From: Actinomycetota bacterium
Lineage (GTDB): Bacteria > Actinomycetota > Thermoleophilia > Solirubrobacterales > Solirubrobacteraceae
Assembly: GCA_009699245.1 (NCBI GenBank)
Contig: WLOQ01000002.1
Span: 186,001-250,000 of the forward strand
Direction of reading: 5' to 3'
DNA: 64,000 bases
How positions within the stretch are numbered: the first letter of the stretch is position 1; each line of letters opens with the position of its first letter. Below are positions 36,069 through 45,165 of this stretch, piece by piece. The notes below the pieces were generated by a model. The model was given only the letters and a program-made list of their open reading frames with translations, was not told the DNA's origin and searched no databases. The translations under genes were made by a program, and so were the position numbers.

Positions 36069-37427
36069 CTACGCGACGCCGCGCAGCGTGACACGGATGC
36101 GCAGGCCGCCGAGCGGCGAATCCTGGAGCACGAGCTCCCCGTCATGACGCGCGGCCTGCGCTGCGGCGATCGAGAGCCCGAGCCCGGTGCCAAGGCCCCC
36201 GGCGCCCGTGCCGCGCACAAAGCGCTGGAGCACCGCCTCGCGCTCGTCCGTCGGGACGCCGGGGCCGTCGTCATCGACGAGCACCAGGGCGCCGGCCTGT
36301 ATTGCCTCGATCGTGACGGCGATCGTGCCGCCCGGGCGGCCGTGGTTCGCGGCGTTCTGGAGCAGATTGTCAAGCAGCATCCGCAGGCTCTCCGCCTCGC
36401 CGACGATCGACGGGCCCTCCTCCGGCGCGGTGAGCGTCACCGTCGCCTGCGGGTTTCGCGTGCGCACCGCCGCGACCGCGGCGTCGGCGAGCTCGCCGAG
36501 GTCGACGTCCTCGACGCGCGCCGGCGGCCCCGCCTCACCGCGGGCCAGCGCCTGCAGCTGCTCGACGAGGACCGCGAGGCGCGCGGCATCCTCGACGGCC
36601 TGTGCCGTGGCGCCGGTCGCGAGATTCGCCTTGAGGCTCGTGAGCGGGGTGCGCAGCTCGTGGCCGGCGTCCGCGGCGAAGCGGCGGGTGCTCTCGAGCG
36701 CCGCCTCCCGGCCTGCCGCCGTCGCCTCGAGCCGCGCGAGCATCGCGTTGAGATCGGCGCCGAGCGCGTCGACCTCCTCCGGCCCGGCGCCGACCGGCAC
36801 GCGCGCTGCCAGATCGCCGGTCTGGGTGATCTCGTCGGTGGTGCGCCGCAGCCGCTCGATCGGTTGCACCGCGAGGCGCGCGAGCGTCCGCGTGATCAGC
36901 GCGGTGGCGAGCAGCCCGCCGACGAGCGCCGCCAGCACGACGTAGAGGAGCCGGCGCTGGCGCTCCTGAAGCGGCGCCATCTTCGCGGCGACCTGCACCT
37001 GCACGCCGCCGCCGATGGGCCGCACGAGCGTGCGCCAGCTCTGCCCTCCGACACGCACCGTCTTGGGCGTGTCCTGGGACCGCGGGAGCGGGAACCCGTC
37101 AGGCACGCTGGCGCCGCCCGCCACGAAGGTCCCATCGGCGAAGACGAGCCGCGTGAAGCGATCCTCACCCGGGTCGAGGCGGCCGGGGGCCTCACGCCGG
37201 TCGCGTTCGCCCGGTTCTCCATAGCCCGGCAGGTCGCGCGTTGGGCGACCCATGGGCGCCAGCCGCTGCGCCTGGTTGCGCAGCTCGCCATCGAGCGTGT
37301 TGCGATCCGCCCGAGCGCTGGCGATGAGGACGGCCGCTGCCGTGAGGAGCAGCGCCGTCCCGACCGCTGCGACGGCGGCGAGGGTCACGCGCCCGGTCAG
37401 CGAGCGCGGGGTGAGCCGACGGATCAC
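36069..37427 (-). CDS. Membrane sensor histidine kinase (HAMP-HisKA-HATPase)
   Basis: A 452-residue kinase of MprB/TcrY-like layout. Transmembrane helices at about 13-37 and 158-180 flank an extracytoplasmic sensor of about 120 residues. HAMP follows (180-235), then HisKA with His256 in FAADAGHELRTPLTSL, and an ATPase domain with NLLQNAANHG (N box), DDDGPGVP (G1) and GTGLGLSIAAAQ (G2). The first codons overlap the response regulator stop by 4 bases (37424-37427). The signal is unknown. Confidence 0.9.
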   Translation of the reverse strand: MIRRLTPRSLTGRVTLAAVAAVGTALLLTAAAVLIASARADRNTLDGELRNQAQRLAPMGRPTRDLPGYGEPGERDRREAPGRLDPGEDRFTRLVFADGTFVAGGASVPDGFPLPRSQDTPKTVRVGGQSWRTLVRPIGGGVQVQVAAKMAPLQERQRRLLYVVLAALVGGLLATALITRTLARLAVQPIERLRRTTDEITQTGDLAARVPVGAGPEEVDALGADLNAMLARLEATAAGREAALESTRRFAADAGHELRTPLTSLKANLATGATAQAVEDAARLAVLVEQLQALARGEAGPPARVEDVDLGELADAAVAAVRTRNPQATVTLTAPEEGPSIVGEAESLRMLLDNLLQNAANHGRPGGTIAVTIEAIQAGALVLVDDDGPGVPTDEREAVLQRFVRGTGAGGLGTGLGLSIAAAQAARHDGELVLQDSPLGGLRIRVTLRGVA

Positions 37428-38134
37428 CGCGGCCCCGCGGGGTCGCGCAGGACGAACCCGACGCCCCGCACGGTCTGGATCATCCGCGACTCGCCCTCGG
37501 CCTCGAGCTTGCGCCGCAGGTAGCTGACGAAGACGTCGACGACGTTGCCGTCGGCGGCCCAGTCGTACCCCCAGACGAGCTCGAGCAGGCGGTCGCGGGC
37601 GAGGACGATGCCGGCATTGTGCGCGAAGACCTCGAGCAGCTCGAACTCCCGCCGGGTGAGCTCGATCTCGCGGCCGCCGCGGTGGACGAGGTGCGCCGCC
37701 GGGTCGATCACGAGGTCGCCGACCGTGAGGGCGCCGCCGGCCTCGGCATCGGGCTCCTCGCCCGCACGGCGCAGGAGCGCACGCAGCCGGGCGACGAGCT
37801 CCTCGACCGCGAACGGCTTGACGAGGTAGTCGTCGGCACCGGCCTGCAGGCCGGCGACGCGGTCCTCGACCTCATCGCGCGCGGAGAGGATGAGGATCGG
37901 GGTGCGCACGCCATCGGCGCGCAGGCGCGCACACACGGCGCGCCCGCCGAGATCGGGCATCGTGACGTCGAGGATCACTGCCGCCGGCGGGTTGCGCGAG
38001 ACCTGGTCGAGGGCCGCGCGCCCCCCATCGGCGGTGGCGACGGCGAAGCCCTCGAGACGCAGGGCGCGCTCGAGCGCCTCGCGGATGGCGGCGTCGTCGT
38101 CGACGACGAGAACGAGGGGGCCGACGTCGGTCAT
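37424..38134 (-). CDS. OmpR-family response regulator (MprA-like)
   Basis: A 236-residue regulator. The receiver has Asp12-Asp14 (VVDDDAA), phospho-acceptor Asp56 in VILDVTMPDLGG, and Lys near 105 in DDYLVKPF. The winged-helix C-terminal domain shows ELTRREFELLEVF, LLELVWGYDW and VVDVFVSYLRRKLE, and ends TVRGVGFVLRD. It is transcribed before its kinase, with a 4-base overlap. The layout is close to the mycobacterial MprAB stress pair, but orthology is not proven. Confidence 0.9.
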   Translation of the reverse strand: MTDVGPLVLVVDDDAAIREALERALRLEGFAVATADGGRAALDQVSRNPPAAVILDVTMPDLGGRAVCARLRADGVRTPILILSARDEVEDRVAGLQAGADDYLVKPFAVEELVARLRALLRRAGEEPDAEAGGALTVGDLVIDPAAHLVHRGGREIELTRREFELLEVFAHNAGIVLARDRLLELVWGYDWAADGNVVDVFVSYLRRKLEAEGESRMIQTVRGVGFVLRDPAGPR

Positions 38135-38178
38135 GGGTGGATCATCATCGCGCGGCCTTCAGGAACTCTGAGAGCGGG

Positions 38179-38793
38179 TCATGGCGCGAGGCGGTCGACG
38201 CGCCAGCAGCCCGCGTCGCGCGCGTAGGCGAACCGGTCGTGGAGGCGGTACTCGTGCGCCTGCCAGAACTCGATCACCTCGAGCTCCAGGAGGTAGCCGC
38301 CCCAGTACGGCGGGCGCTCCACCTCGGCACCGGCGAAACGATCGACGGCTTCGGCGAGTCGGGCGTCGAGCGCCTCGCGGTCGGGCAGGACCGTCCCCTG
38401 CTCGGACGCCCAGGCGCCGAGCTGCGAGATCCGCGGCCGCCCGGCGAAGTACGCGTCGGACTCCGCGTCGCCGAGCGGCGCGCACGCGCCGTGGACGAGG
38501 ATCTGACGCCCGAGCTCGCGCCAGTGGAACAGCGCCTGCGCACGGGGATTGTCGGCGAGCTGACGGCCCTTGAGGCTCAGACGGTTGGTGTAGAAGCGCA
38601 GCCCGTCGGGGCCGACGCCGCGCAGCAGCACGGTGCGGGCCGACGGACGCCCGTCCGCGCCCGCCGTCGCGATCGTCATCGCGTTCGGGTCGGTCATCCC
38701 GGTCGCCGCGGCATCCTCAAGCCACCGGTCGAGCAGCGCGAGCGGATCGTCGGGAAGGGCCGAGCGGGTGAGCGGCGACTGGTCGGCGGTCAT
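38179..38793 (-). CDS. pdxH: Pyridoxamine 5'-phosphate oxidase
   Basis: PdxH is an FMN enzyme that oxidises pyridoxine or pyridoxamine 5'-phosphate to pyridoxal 5'-phosphate. The 204-residue protein shows MTIATAGADGRPSARTVLLRGVGPDGLRFYTNRLSLKGRQLADNP, FHWRELGRQILVHG, RISQLGAWASEQG, and the C-terminal FWQAHEYRLHDRFAYARD...WRVDRLAP, all characteristic PdxH signatures including the PLP-binding Arg residues. Its start overlaps the hybrid kinase stop by 4 bases (38790-38793), so it is the last gene of that transcript. Why a vitamin B6 enzyme is coupled to a sensor kinase is not clear. Confidence 0.92.
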   Translation of the reverse strand: MTADQSPLTRSALPDDPLALLDRWLEDAAATGMTDPNAMTIATAGADGRPSARTVLLRGVGPDGLRFYTNRLSLKGRQLADNPRAQALFHWRELGRQILVHGACAPLGDAESDAYFAGRPRISQLGAWASEQGTVLPDREALDARLAEAVDRFAGAEVERPPYWGGYLLELEVIEFWQAHEYRLHDRFAYARDAGCWRVDRLAP

Positions 38794-41543
38794 GGGGCGG
38801 AAGTCTCCTCGACCCAGGCGTCGATCACGATCCGGGCGGCATCACACGCTGTCACGAGGTCGGCGAGCAGCGCCTCGTCGAGGCGCAGCCCCGAGGAGGC
38901 CGGGCCCGCGGACGCCGCGACCTCGATCGCATGGCAGAGCTCGCCGACGCGCTCGGCACCGAAGATGGAGCTCGCGCCACGGAGCGTGTGCGCGGCGCGT
39001 GAGAGCGCCTGCGCGTCCGGCGCCTGGGCGCCGGAGGCGATCTCCGCGAGGCGCTTTGGCAGCTCGTCCTTCCAGATCCCCGCGAGGCGCCGGACCTGCT
39101 CAGCGCCGCCCAGCTCATCGGCGAGCCGGTCGAGCGCCGCGTGGATGCCTGCGTCCGACCGCTCGTCACCGGCTGTGGCGGGGAGCCAGCGCGCGAGGAC
39201 CTCGCGCAGGGAGGCGAGCGTCACCGGCTTGGGCAGGTGGTCGTCCATCCCCGCGGCGAGGGCATCGTCGCGATCGCCGGCGGTCGCGTTGGCCGTCACG
39301 GCGACGATCGGCACGCGCACGCCCTGCTCGGCCGCGCGAATGGCCCGGGCAACGGCGAGGCCGTCGAGCCCGGGCATGCGCAGGTCCATGAGGATCACCG
39401 CGTAGTGCTGGCGCGCGGCGGCCGCGATCGCCTCATGGCCGTCGACGGCGACGTCGGCGGCGACGTCGAGCCGCTCGAGCTGGCGCTCAAGGAGCGTGCG
39501 ATTGACCTCGTTGTCCTCGACGATGAGGACCCGTGCTGCGCTGCCGGGCCGCAGCGGCTCGGTGGACGCCCGCGGGCGATCCTGCGGGACGGTCTCCCCG
39601 AGCGCCTCGAGGACGGCGAGCGCCAGCCGCTCGGCACGCACCGGCAGCAGGAGCCCGTCGTCGACCGGACCGAGCACGACGGTCGGAAGCCCGGCGGTCG
39701 CCGAGCCGCCGGGCTCGGCGGCGAGCACCGCGGCGTCCGCACCCAGCGCCGACGCGTCGTCGCCCGAGGCGTCGGTGCGCACCTCGGCGCCGAGCGCCTC
39801 GAGGGTCCGGGCCAACGCATGCTGCGCCCGCGCAGTCGGCGCGTGGAGCAGGATGCGCCGACCGGCCAGGGGGCGCGCGATGGGCGGCTGCGAGGCCGCC
39901 GTCAGGAGGCGCACCTGGATCCGCACGGTGGTGCCCTCACCCTCGACACTCTCCAGCTCGATGCCACCGCCCATCAGCGTTGCGAGCCGCTCGGAGATCA
40001 CGAGGCCGAGGCCGGTCCCGCCGTGGCGTCGCGCAGGCCCGGCGTCGGCTTGGACGAACGGCTCGAAGAGCCGATCGCGCGCCGCCTCGGGAATCCCGAT
40101 GCCGGTGTCCGTGACGGCGATCTCGAGCGCCGCGGTGTCCCCGTCGCGCTCGAGCAGCGTCGCCTCAACGACGACCTCCCCGTGATCGGTGAACTTCACG
40201 GCGTTCCCGATGACGTTGACGAGGATCTGGCGCAGGCGCCCCGGGTCGCCGATCAGCACCGCGGGGATCACGGGGTCCACGGCGGTCGTGAGCGTCAGCC
40301 CGCGAGCACGGGCCTGCGGCGCCGGGACCTGCGCCGCCGATTCGACGACCTCGCGCAGCTCGAACGGCTCGTCGACGAGGTCAAGGCGCCCGGCTTCGAC
40401 CTTGGCGGTGTCGAGCACATCGTCGACGATCGACAGCAGCGCGTGCGAGGACTGATGGACGAGCCGCACGAGCTCCGCCTGGGCGTCGTCGAGCGCCGTG
40501 TCGCGAAGCAGGTCGGCCGCGCCGATCACGCCGTTCATCGGCGTGCGCAGCTCATGGCTCATCGTCGCGAGAAACTCCGACTTGAGCCGGCCGGCCTCGA
40601 GCGCCGCATCGCGGGCGCCGGCGAGATCCCTGATGGCGGCGCGACGCGAGCGATCGGTGCCGATCCAGAGCGCCATCAGGCGCGTGAGGGAGATCTCGCG
40701 CTCGGGGAACGGGGCGCTGCGCGGCGTCGACCCGGCGAACACGAGCGTCCCGGTGCGCACGCCGTCCGCGACGATCGGCACGTCGACACAGGCCTCAAAG
40801 CCGAAGCGCTGGAGAATCGGCAGGCGCGCGGCCTGCGGGCTGTCCGCGCGGAGCACGATCACCGGCTCGATCGCCAGGTCATCCGACGCCCCGAAGACCT
40901 GGCTGAGGGGCATGCGCGTCCCCGTCTCGATCCGCCCATCTGGGTCGCGGACGGCCAGCAGTTCGCTCTCGCCGTCGACATGGCGGGTGATGACGCCGAC
41001 CTCAAGCCCGAGGAGCTCGCACCCGGCGGCCAGCAGCCGCTGCTGGCGCTCGGCGAGCGGCACCTCGGCGTCGGTGATCACCGCGAGGACGGCGGTCGCG
41101 GCGCGATCATGCCGCAGCGCGCCCTGCTCCTCGCGCACGCGCTGCGTGACGTCCCAGTAGACCCAGAGGTTCCCGACGCCGACCCCGTCGATTTCGAGCG
41201 GCACGAAGTCGCGCTCGAAATAGCGACCGTCGGCGAAGGCGAGCGGCTCGTCGCGGACGATCTCGCGCAGGGTGAGGATCTCGTCGACGCGCGTGACGAA
41301 TCCGTCGGGATCGACGAGCAGCCCCTTGGCCGCTTCGACGGCGGCGACGCAGTCGAAGCCCGAGAGGCTCTCCGGCGCCGCCGGGATCGCGAAGATCTGG
41401 CAGAACTCCTGATTGACGTAGGCGATCCGCCGCTGCTCATCCTCGACGAGCACGCCGGCGCCGATCCCGTCGAGCACGGCGCCTAGCCGCACGCGCTCGC
41501 CGGCGACGCCGGACTGCGCTGGATTGAGGGGGTTGGCTGTCAC
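38790..41543 (-). CDS. Hybrid sensor histidine kinase (PAS-GAF-HisKA-HATPase-REC-HPT)
   Basis: A 917-residue multi-domain phosphorelay kinase without obvious membrane helices. PAS covers about 20-135 and GAF about 150-295. HisKA has His330 in FLATMSHELRTPMNGVIG; the ATPase region follows to about 545 (NVIGNAVKFT, DTGIGIP, GTGLGLVIS). Next is a receiver-like stretch lacking the acceptor Asp (AAVLAAEPGG, about 560-660), a proper REC domain (VLIVEDNEVN, VILMDLRMPGLDG), and a C-terminal HPT domain with AAHTLRGASSIFG. The GTG start was chosen because PAS homology starts soon after. It diverges from an OmpR-type regulator 40 bases away. Confidence 0.85.
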   Translation of the reverse strand: MTANPLNPAQSGVAGERVRLGAVLDGIGAGVLVEDEQRRIAYVNQEFCQIFAIPAAPESLSGFDCVAAVEAAKGLLVDPDGFVTRVDEILTLREIVRDEPLAFADGRYFERDFVPLEIDGVGVGNLWVYWDVTQRVREEQGALRHDRAATAVLAVITDAEVPLAERQQRLLAAGCELLGLEVGVITRHVDGESELLAVRDPDGRIETGTRMPLSQVFGASDDLAIEPVIVLRADSPQAARLPILQRFGFEACVDVPIVADGVRTGTLVFAGSTPRSAPFPEREISLTRLMALWIGTDRSRRAAIRDLAGARDAALEAGRLKSEFLATMSHELRTPMNGVIGAADLLRDTALDDAQAELVRLVHQSSHALLSIVDDVLDTAKVEAGRLDLVDEPFELREVVESAAQVPAPQARARGLTLTTAVDPVIPAVLIGDPGRLRQILVNVIGNAVKFTDHGEVVVEATLLERDGDTAALEIAVTDTGIGIPEAARDRLFEPFVQADAGPARRHGGTGLGLVISERLATLMGGGIELESVEGEGTTVRIQVRLLTAASQPPIARPLAGRRILLHAPTARAQHALARTLEALGAEVRTDASGDDASALGADAAVLAAEPGGSATAGLPTVVLGPVDDGLLLPVRAERLALAVLEALGETVPQDRPRASTEPLRPGSAARVLIVEDNEVNRTLLERQLERLDVAADVAVDGHEAIAAAARQHYAVILMDLRMPGLDGLAVARAIRAAEQGVRVPIVAVTANATAGDRDDALAAGMDDHLPKPVTLASLREVLARWLPATAGDERSDAGIHAALDRLADELGGAEQVRRLAGIWKDELPKRLAEIASGAQAPDAQALSRAAHTLRGASSIFGAERVGELCHAIEVAASAGPASSGLRLDEALLADLVTACDAARIVIDAWVEETSAP

Positions 41544-41583
41544 AAGCGTTCCATGCTGATGTGATCTGCGATGCTGCGCGCCG

Positions 41584-42291
41584 ATGGCAGCCGGTGTCAA
41601 TGCGCTCGTGATCGAGGATACGCCCGAGGTCGCCGAGCTCGTGCGCGCCGCACTCGAAGCCGAGCTCTTCACGGTCAGGGTCTGTGGTGACGGTCCCGCC
41701 GGTCTCGCAGCCGCCCGCGAGCATGCGCCGGACGTCGTCGTGCTCGATGTGAACCTCCCCGGCATGGACGGGATCGAGCTCTGTCGCCGCCTGCGCGGGT
41801 TCAGCGACGCCTACGTCGTAATGCTCACCGCCCGCGGCGAGGAGGCCGACCGGCTCGTCGGCCTCGCCGTCGGCGCCGACGACTACCTCACGAAGCCGTT
41901 CTCCCCGCGCGAGCTCGTCGCGCGCATCCGGGCGATGCTCCGGCGCCCGCGGCACGGCGCCGCGTCCGGCGACGGCGCGGTGCGCGAGTTCGGGCCGCTG
42001 CGCATCGACGGCGCGGCGCGCGAGGTCGTCCTCGCAGGCGCGCCGATCACCCTCAGTCGGACCGAGTTCGACCTGCTCGATCTGCTCTCGGAGAACGCGC
42101 GGATCTCACTCAGTCGCCAGCAGCTGCTCGAGCGGATCTGGGGGCCCGGCTGGTTCGGCGACGATCACGTGATCGACGTCCACGTGTCGAACCTGCGCCG
42201 CAAGCTCGGCGACGACCCGCGCAGCCCGCGGTTCATCCGCACGGTTCGCGGGTTCGGCTACCGCATGGGGGACGGCAGCGCGTCGACCTAG
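41584..42291 (+). CDS. OmpR-family response regulator
   Basis: A 235-residue regulator: Glu11-Asp12 in VIEDTPE, phospho-acceptor Asp55 in VVVLDVNLPGMDG, Lys in DDYLTKPFSP, and a winged-helix domain (ITLSRTEFDLLDLL, LLERIWGPGWFGDDHVIDVHVSNLRRKLG, TVRGFGYRM). It is divergent from the hybrid sensor kinase with only 40 bases between starts, so it may take phosphate from that kinase's HPT domain; this pairing is inference. Its stop overlaps the convergent aldo/keto reductase stop by four bases (CTAG). Confidence 0.88.
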   Translation: MAAGVNALVIEDTPEVAELVRAALEAELFTVRVCGDGPAGLAAAREHAPDVVVLDVNLPGMDGIELCRRLRGFSDAYVVMLTARGEEADRLVGLAVGADDYLTKPFSPRELVARIRAMLRRPRHGAASGDGAVREFGPLRIDGAAREVVLAGAPITLSRTEFDLLDLLSENARISLSRQQLLERIWGPGWFGDDHVIDVHVSNLRRKLGDDPRSPRFIRTVRGFGYRMGDGSAST

Positions 42292-43424
42292 TGCTGCTTG
42301 GTGAGCGCCGCCGCGGGGTCGATGCCCCACCGGCCGGCGATCGCCTCGAGCGCCGGGTCCATCCCCCAGCGGTCGGGCTCCGCCTCGCCCTCGTGATCGG
42401 GCGTGCCGCCCTTGAGCGCCATGCAGCCGGCGTTGTCGCCGATCACCCGGACCGCGCGCAGGTCGTCGGCGTCGAGGACGACCGTGGCGGGCGTGGCGGC
42501 GAGCTCGGCGCGCTTCTCCTCGATCGTGCGCGTGCCGTCGCCGATCTCCTGGATGAGCGTCGGGACCGTGCACCGCACCGCCGGCTGGGCGAGATTCCAC
42601 TGGCAGGCGAACTGCAGCATCGTCAGGCCGTGGCGCTCGGCGATCGGCCGCACCCGCTCGAGCTTCTCGACCCCCTGCTCGACCCAGCCCTTGGGGCGGA
42701 ACCCGCGGTGATCGGCATCGGCGAAGGTGTGGCCGGGGCGCACGTCGTCGTGGAAGATCCCGCCGAAGTCGGCGACGCGCGTGATCAGCTCGACCCCGTG
42801 CCGCTCGGCGGCCGGGAGCACCAGCTCGACCGGCCACGGCTCGAACGGATTGAGGATGACCATCCCCCAGTCGATGATCTCGCCGAACTCCTCGAAGCAC
42901 CCGATGACGTCGAGGACGTAGCCGTTGGCCGGGCCGGGGGCGATGCCGACCGCGTCGGCGAGGCCCTCCTCGCGCAGTGTGCGCATCCCCTCCCAGACGG
43001 CCGGGCTCGTGAAGCCGATCCGATCCGGGTTGTGCAGGAGCAGCAGGTCGAAGCGATCGACCCCGCAGCGCTCGAGGCTGCGCTCGGTCGCCATGCGCAG
43101 ATAGTCGAGGTACTCGTCCGGCCCGCGCAGCGACGGGTCGGTGAAACGGGGGTAGCCCTTGGCCCCCTGGCGCAGACCCTTGTAGAAGTCGTGGCCGATC
43201 GCGCCGACGAGCCGGAAGTCCTCGCGGGGCAGCCCGGCGATGGCGCGGCCGACGCAGCGATCAGCCTCGCCCGCGCCGTAGACGTCGGCGGTGATGACGG
43301 TCGAGATGCCGCCGCCCGGGCGCAGGAGCGCGCTGAGCCGCTCGTCGTCGAGGGGCTCGCCGAAGTGCATGAACCGCCCGCCCGACCAGGAGCCGAGCGC
43401 GACGTGCGAGAGATCCACGGGCAT
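42288..43424 (-). CDS. Aldo/keto reductase-family protein
   Basis: A 378-residue TIM-barrel protein. TVITADVYGAGEADRCVGRAI carries the Asp-Tyr pair, and RSLERCGVDRFDLLLLHNPD carries the Lys-equivalent/His region of the family. In the GAIGHDFYKGL segment the usual catalytic Lys is hard to place, and the C-terminal part is longer than the 330 residues usual for the family, with a final WGIDPAAALTK extension. Substrate is unknown. The ATG is 6 bases after TAGGCT (complement of 43431-43436). It diverges from the kinase gene. Confidence 0.75.
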   Translation of the reverse strand: MPVDLSHVALGSWSGGRFMHFGEPLDDERLSALLRPGGGISTVITADVYGAGEADRCVGRAIAGLPREDFRLVGAIGHDFYKGLRQGAKGYPRFTDPSLRGPDEYLDYLRMATERSLERCGVDRFDLLLLHNPDRIGFTSPAVWEGMRTLREEGLADAVGIAPGPANGYVLDVIGCFEEFGEIIDWGMVILNPFEPWPVELVLPAAERHGVELITRVADFGGIFHDDVRPGHTFADADHRGFRPKGWVEQGVEKLERVRPIAERHGLTMLQFACQWNLAQPAVRCTVPTLIQEIGDGTRTIEEKRAELAATPATVVLDADDLRAVRVIGDNAGCMALKGGTPDHEGEAEPDRWGMDPALEAIAGRWGIDPAAALTKQH

Positions 43425-43513
43425 GCCCAGAGCCTACGCCGCCGTCGACCGCGGCGTCCCCCGGGCGCCGATCTGCCGCAGGCCGCTGCGTGGGCGCCTA
43501 TCGTCCCGCGTGC

Positions 43514-45061
43514 ATGAGTGCGCCGCAGAGCCCGGGAGCCGGTGACGTCCTCGGTGGCTGCCGCCTCGAGCGCCTCGTCGCGCAGGGCGGCATGGGGATG
43601 GTCTACGAGGCGACGCACCTCGCCCTCGGCCGACGCGTCGCCGTCAAGGTCATCGCGCCGCAGCTCGCGCACGACCCGGAGTTCCGCGAGCGCTTCGAGC
43701 GCGAGGCCCGCCTCACCGCGCGGTTGCACCACCCGCACGTCGTCGACGTCTACGACGCCGGCGAGCAGGACGGTGTGCTGTACCTCGTCATGCGGTTCGT
43801 CGAGGGGACCGACCTGCGCACGCTGCTCCACGGCGGGCAGCGCCTCGACGCCGAGCGCGCGGTCGCCCTCACCGGGCAGGTCGCGGGCGCCCTCGACGCC
43901 GCCCACGCGGCGGGGCTCATCCACCGCGACGTCACCCCGTCGAACATCCTCATCGGCGACGGCGGCGACGCGGCGCTCACCGACTTCGGTCTCGTCAAGC
44001 ACCTCGAGACGGCCGGCCTGACCCGCACGGGCGCCTGGTTCGGCACGCTTGCGTACGTGGCGCCCGAGGCGCTGCGCGACGAGGGCGTCGACGCGCGCGC
44101 GGACGTGTACGCGCTCGGCTGCCTGCTCCATCGCATGCTCACGGGCGAGACGCCGTACCCGCGCGAGAGCGATGCCGCCGTGATCGCGGCGCACCTGCAC
44201 GACGCGCCGCCCCGGCCGTCGGTCGTCGCGGGCGTCCCGTCGGCCTTCGACGGCGTGATCGCGCGGGCGCTCGCGAAGGAACCACAGGACCGGTTCGGAT
44301 CGGCCGGCGCCCTGGCGGTCGCGGCCCGCGACGCGCTGCGTGCAACCCCGGACGAGGCCGCGACCGGGACGGCGCCCACGATCCGCAGGACAATTGTGCC
44401 CGCGGAAGCTGCGACCCGCATCGCGCCGCCGCACAAGCACCCTGCCGGCGCCGATGCTCCCGCCCGCACGGGGCGCGGCGGTGGCCGACTCGCCGTGGCT
44501 GCGGCGGCGCTCCTCCTGCTGGGCGCGGGCGCAGGCGCCGCCCTCGGAGCGGCGCTCCAGGACGACCCGGCGCCGGCCCCCAAGCGGGTGCGCACGGCGA
44601 CACGCGCCTCGAACATCCCCGCACCCGCGAACCTCACGCCATATGAGACCGTCGGGTACCGCGCCCAGGTCCCGGACGGCTGGGAGCTCGTCGCCGACGA
44701 CATGCCGCGCGGGACGCTGCACGAGAGCCGCTGGCGCACCGGCGGGACCGACCCAGCCGAGCTCGTGATCGCCTACGTCGAGGACTCGCAGGCGACCCCG
44801 GAGGGCGCGGCGTCGCGGGCGCGCGCGCAGCACTACCGGGCCCCCACCTTCTCCGAGCTCGCCTTCGGTCCCGTCGGACTCGCCGGCGGCCAGGGCTACC
44901 GCTGGATCTACGGGACCGCCGGCGACGCGCACTTCAACTGGTATCTCAACCCGTGCGGCATCGCCGTCGCCGTCCACGGCCAGACGGCGGCGCGCTCCGC
45001 CCTCTACTGGGCGCCGACCTTCCGCACCGTGGCCGAGTCGATCCAGACGGCCTGCGAGTAG
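43514..45061 (+). CDS. Ser/Thr protein kinase, membrane anchored, with extracytoplasmic domain
   Basis: A 515-residue PknB-like kinase. The kinase domain (about 14-275) has the Gly loop AQGGMGMVYEA, Lys45 in VAVKVIA, the catalytic HRDVTPSN with Asp139 and Asn144, DFG (157-159) and APEAL. The usual Lys after HRD-x is a Thr. A variable linker follows, then a transmembrane helix (about 317-340), then an extracytoplasmic domain (about 370-515) with two Cys residues near its end and no PASTA repeats. The ATG is 9 bases after TATCGT. The signal is unknown; a sigma-factor remnant follows downstream. Confidence 0.85.
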   Translation: MSAPQSPGAGDVLGGCRLERLVAQGGMGMVYEATHLALGRRVAVKVIAPQLAHDPEFRERFEREARLTARLHHPHVVDVYDAGEQDGVLYLVMRFVEGTDLRTLLHGGQRLDAERAVALTGQVAGALDAAHAAGLIHRDVTPSNILIGDGGDAALTDFGLVKHLETAGLTRTGAWFGTLAYVAPEALRDEGVDARADVYALGCLLHRMLTGETPYPRESDAAVIAAHLHDAPPRPSVVAGVPSAFDGVIARALAKEPQDRFGSAGALAVAARDALRATPDEAATGTAPTIRRTIVPAEAATRIAPPHKHPAGADAPARTGRGGGRLAVAAAALLLLGAGAGAALGAALQDDPAPAPKRVRTATRASNIPAPANLTPYETVGYRAQVPDGWELVADDMPRGTLHESRWRTGGTDPAELVIAYVEDSQATPEGAASRARAQHYRAPTFSELAFGPVGLAGGQGYRWIYGTAGDAHFNWYLNPCGIAVAVHGQTAARSALYWAPTFRTVAESIQTACE

Positions 45062-45165
45062 CGCGACCCGTCACGATGGCGTGATGACCCGCGCCGCCGA
45101 CCGCCACGGCCTGCTCCGACTGATCGCCGAGCAGTGGTCGCGCCTCCTCGCGCTGCTGTGCCTCA

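Noticed and set aside
39141-41486. Long plus-strand open frame (about 780 codons) opposite the hybrid kinase
   Set aside because: Its translation is Arg/Gly/Asp-rich without motifs and is the mirror of a well-recognised kinase; such antisense frames are common at this GC content.
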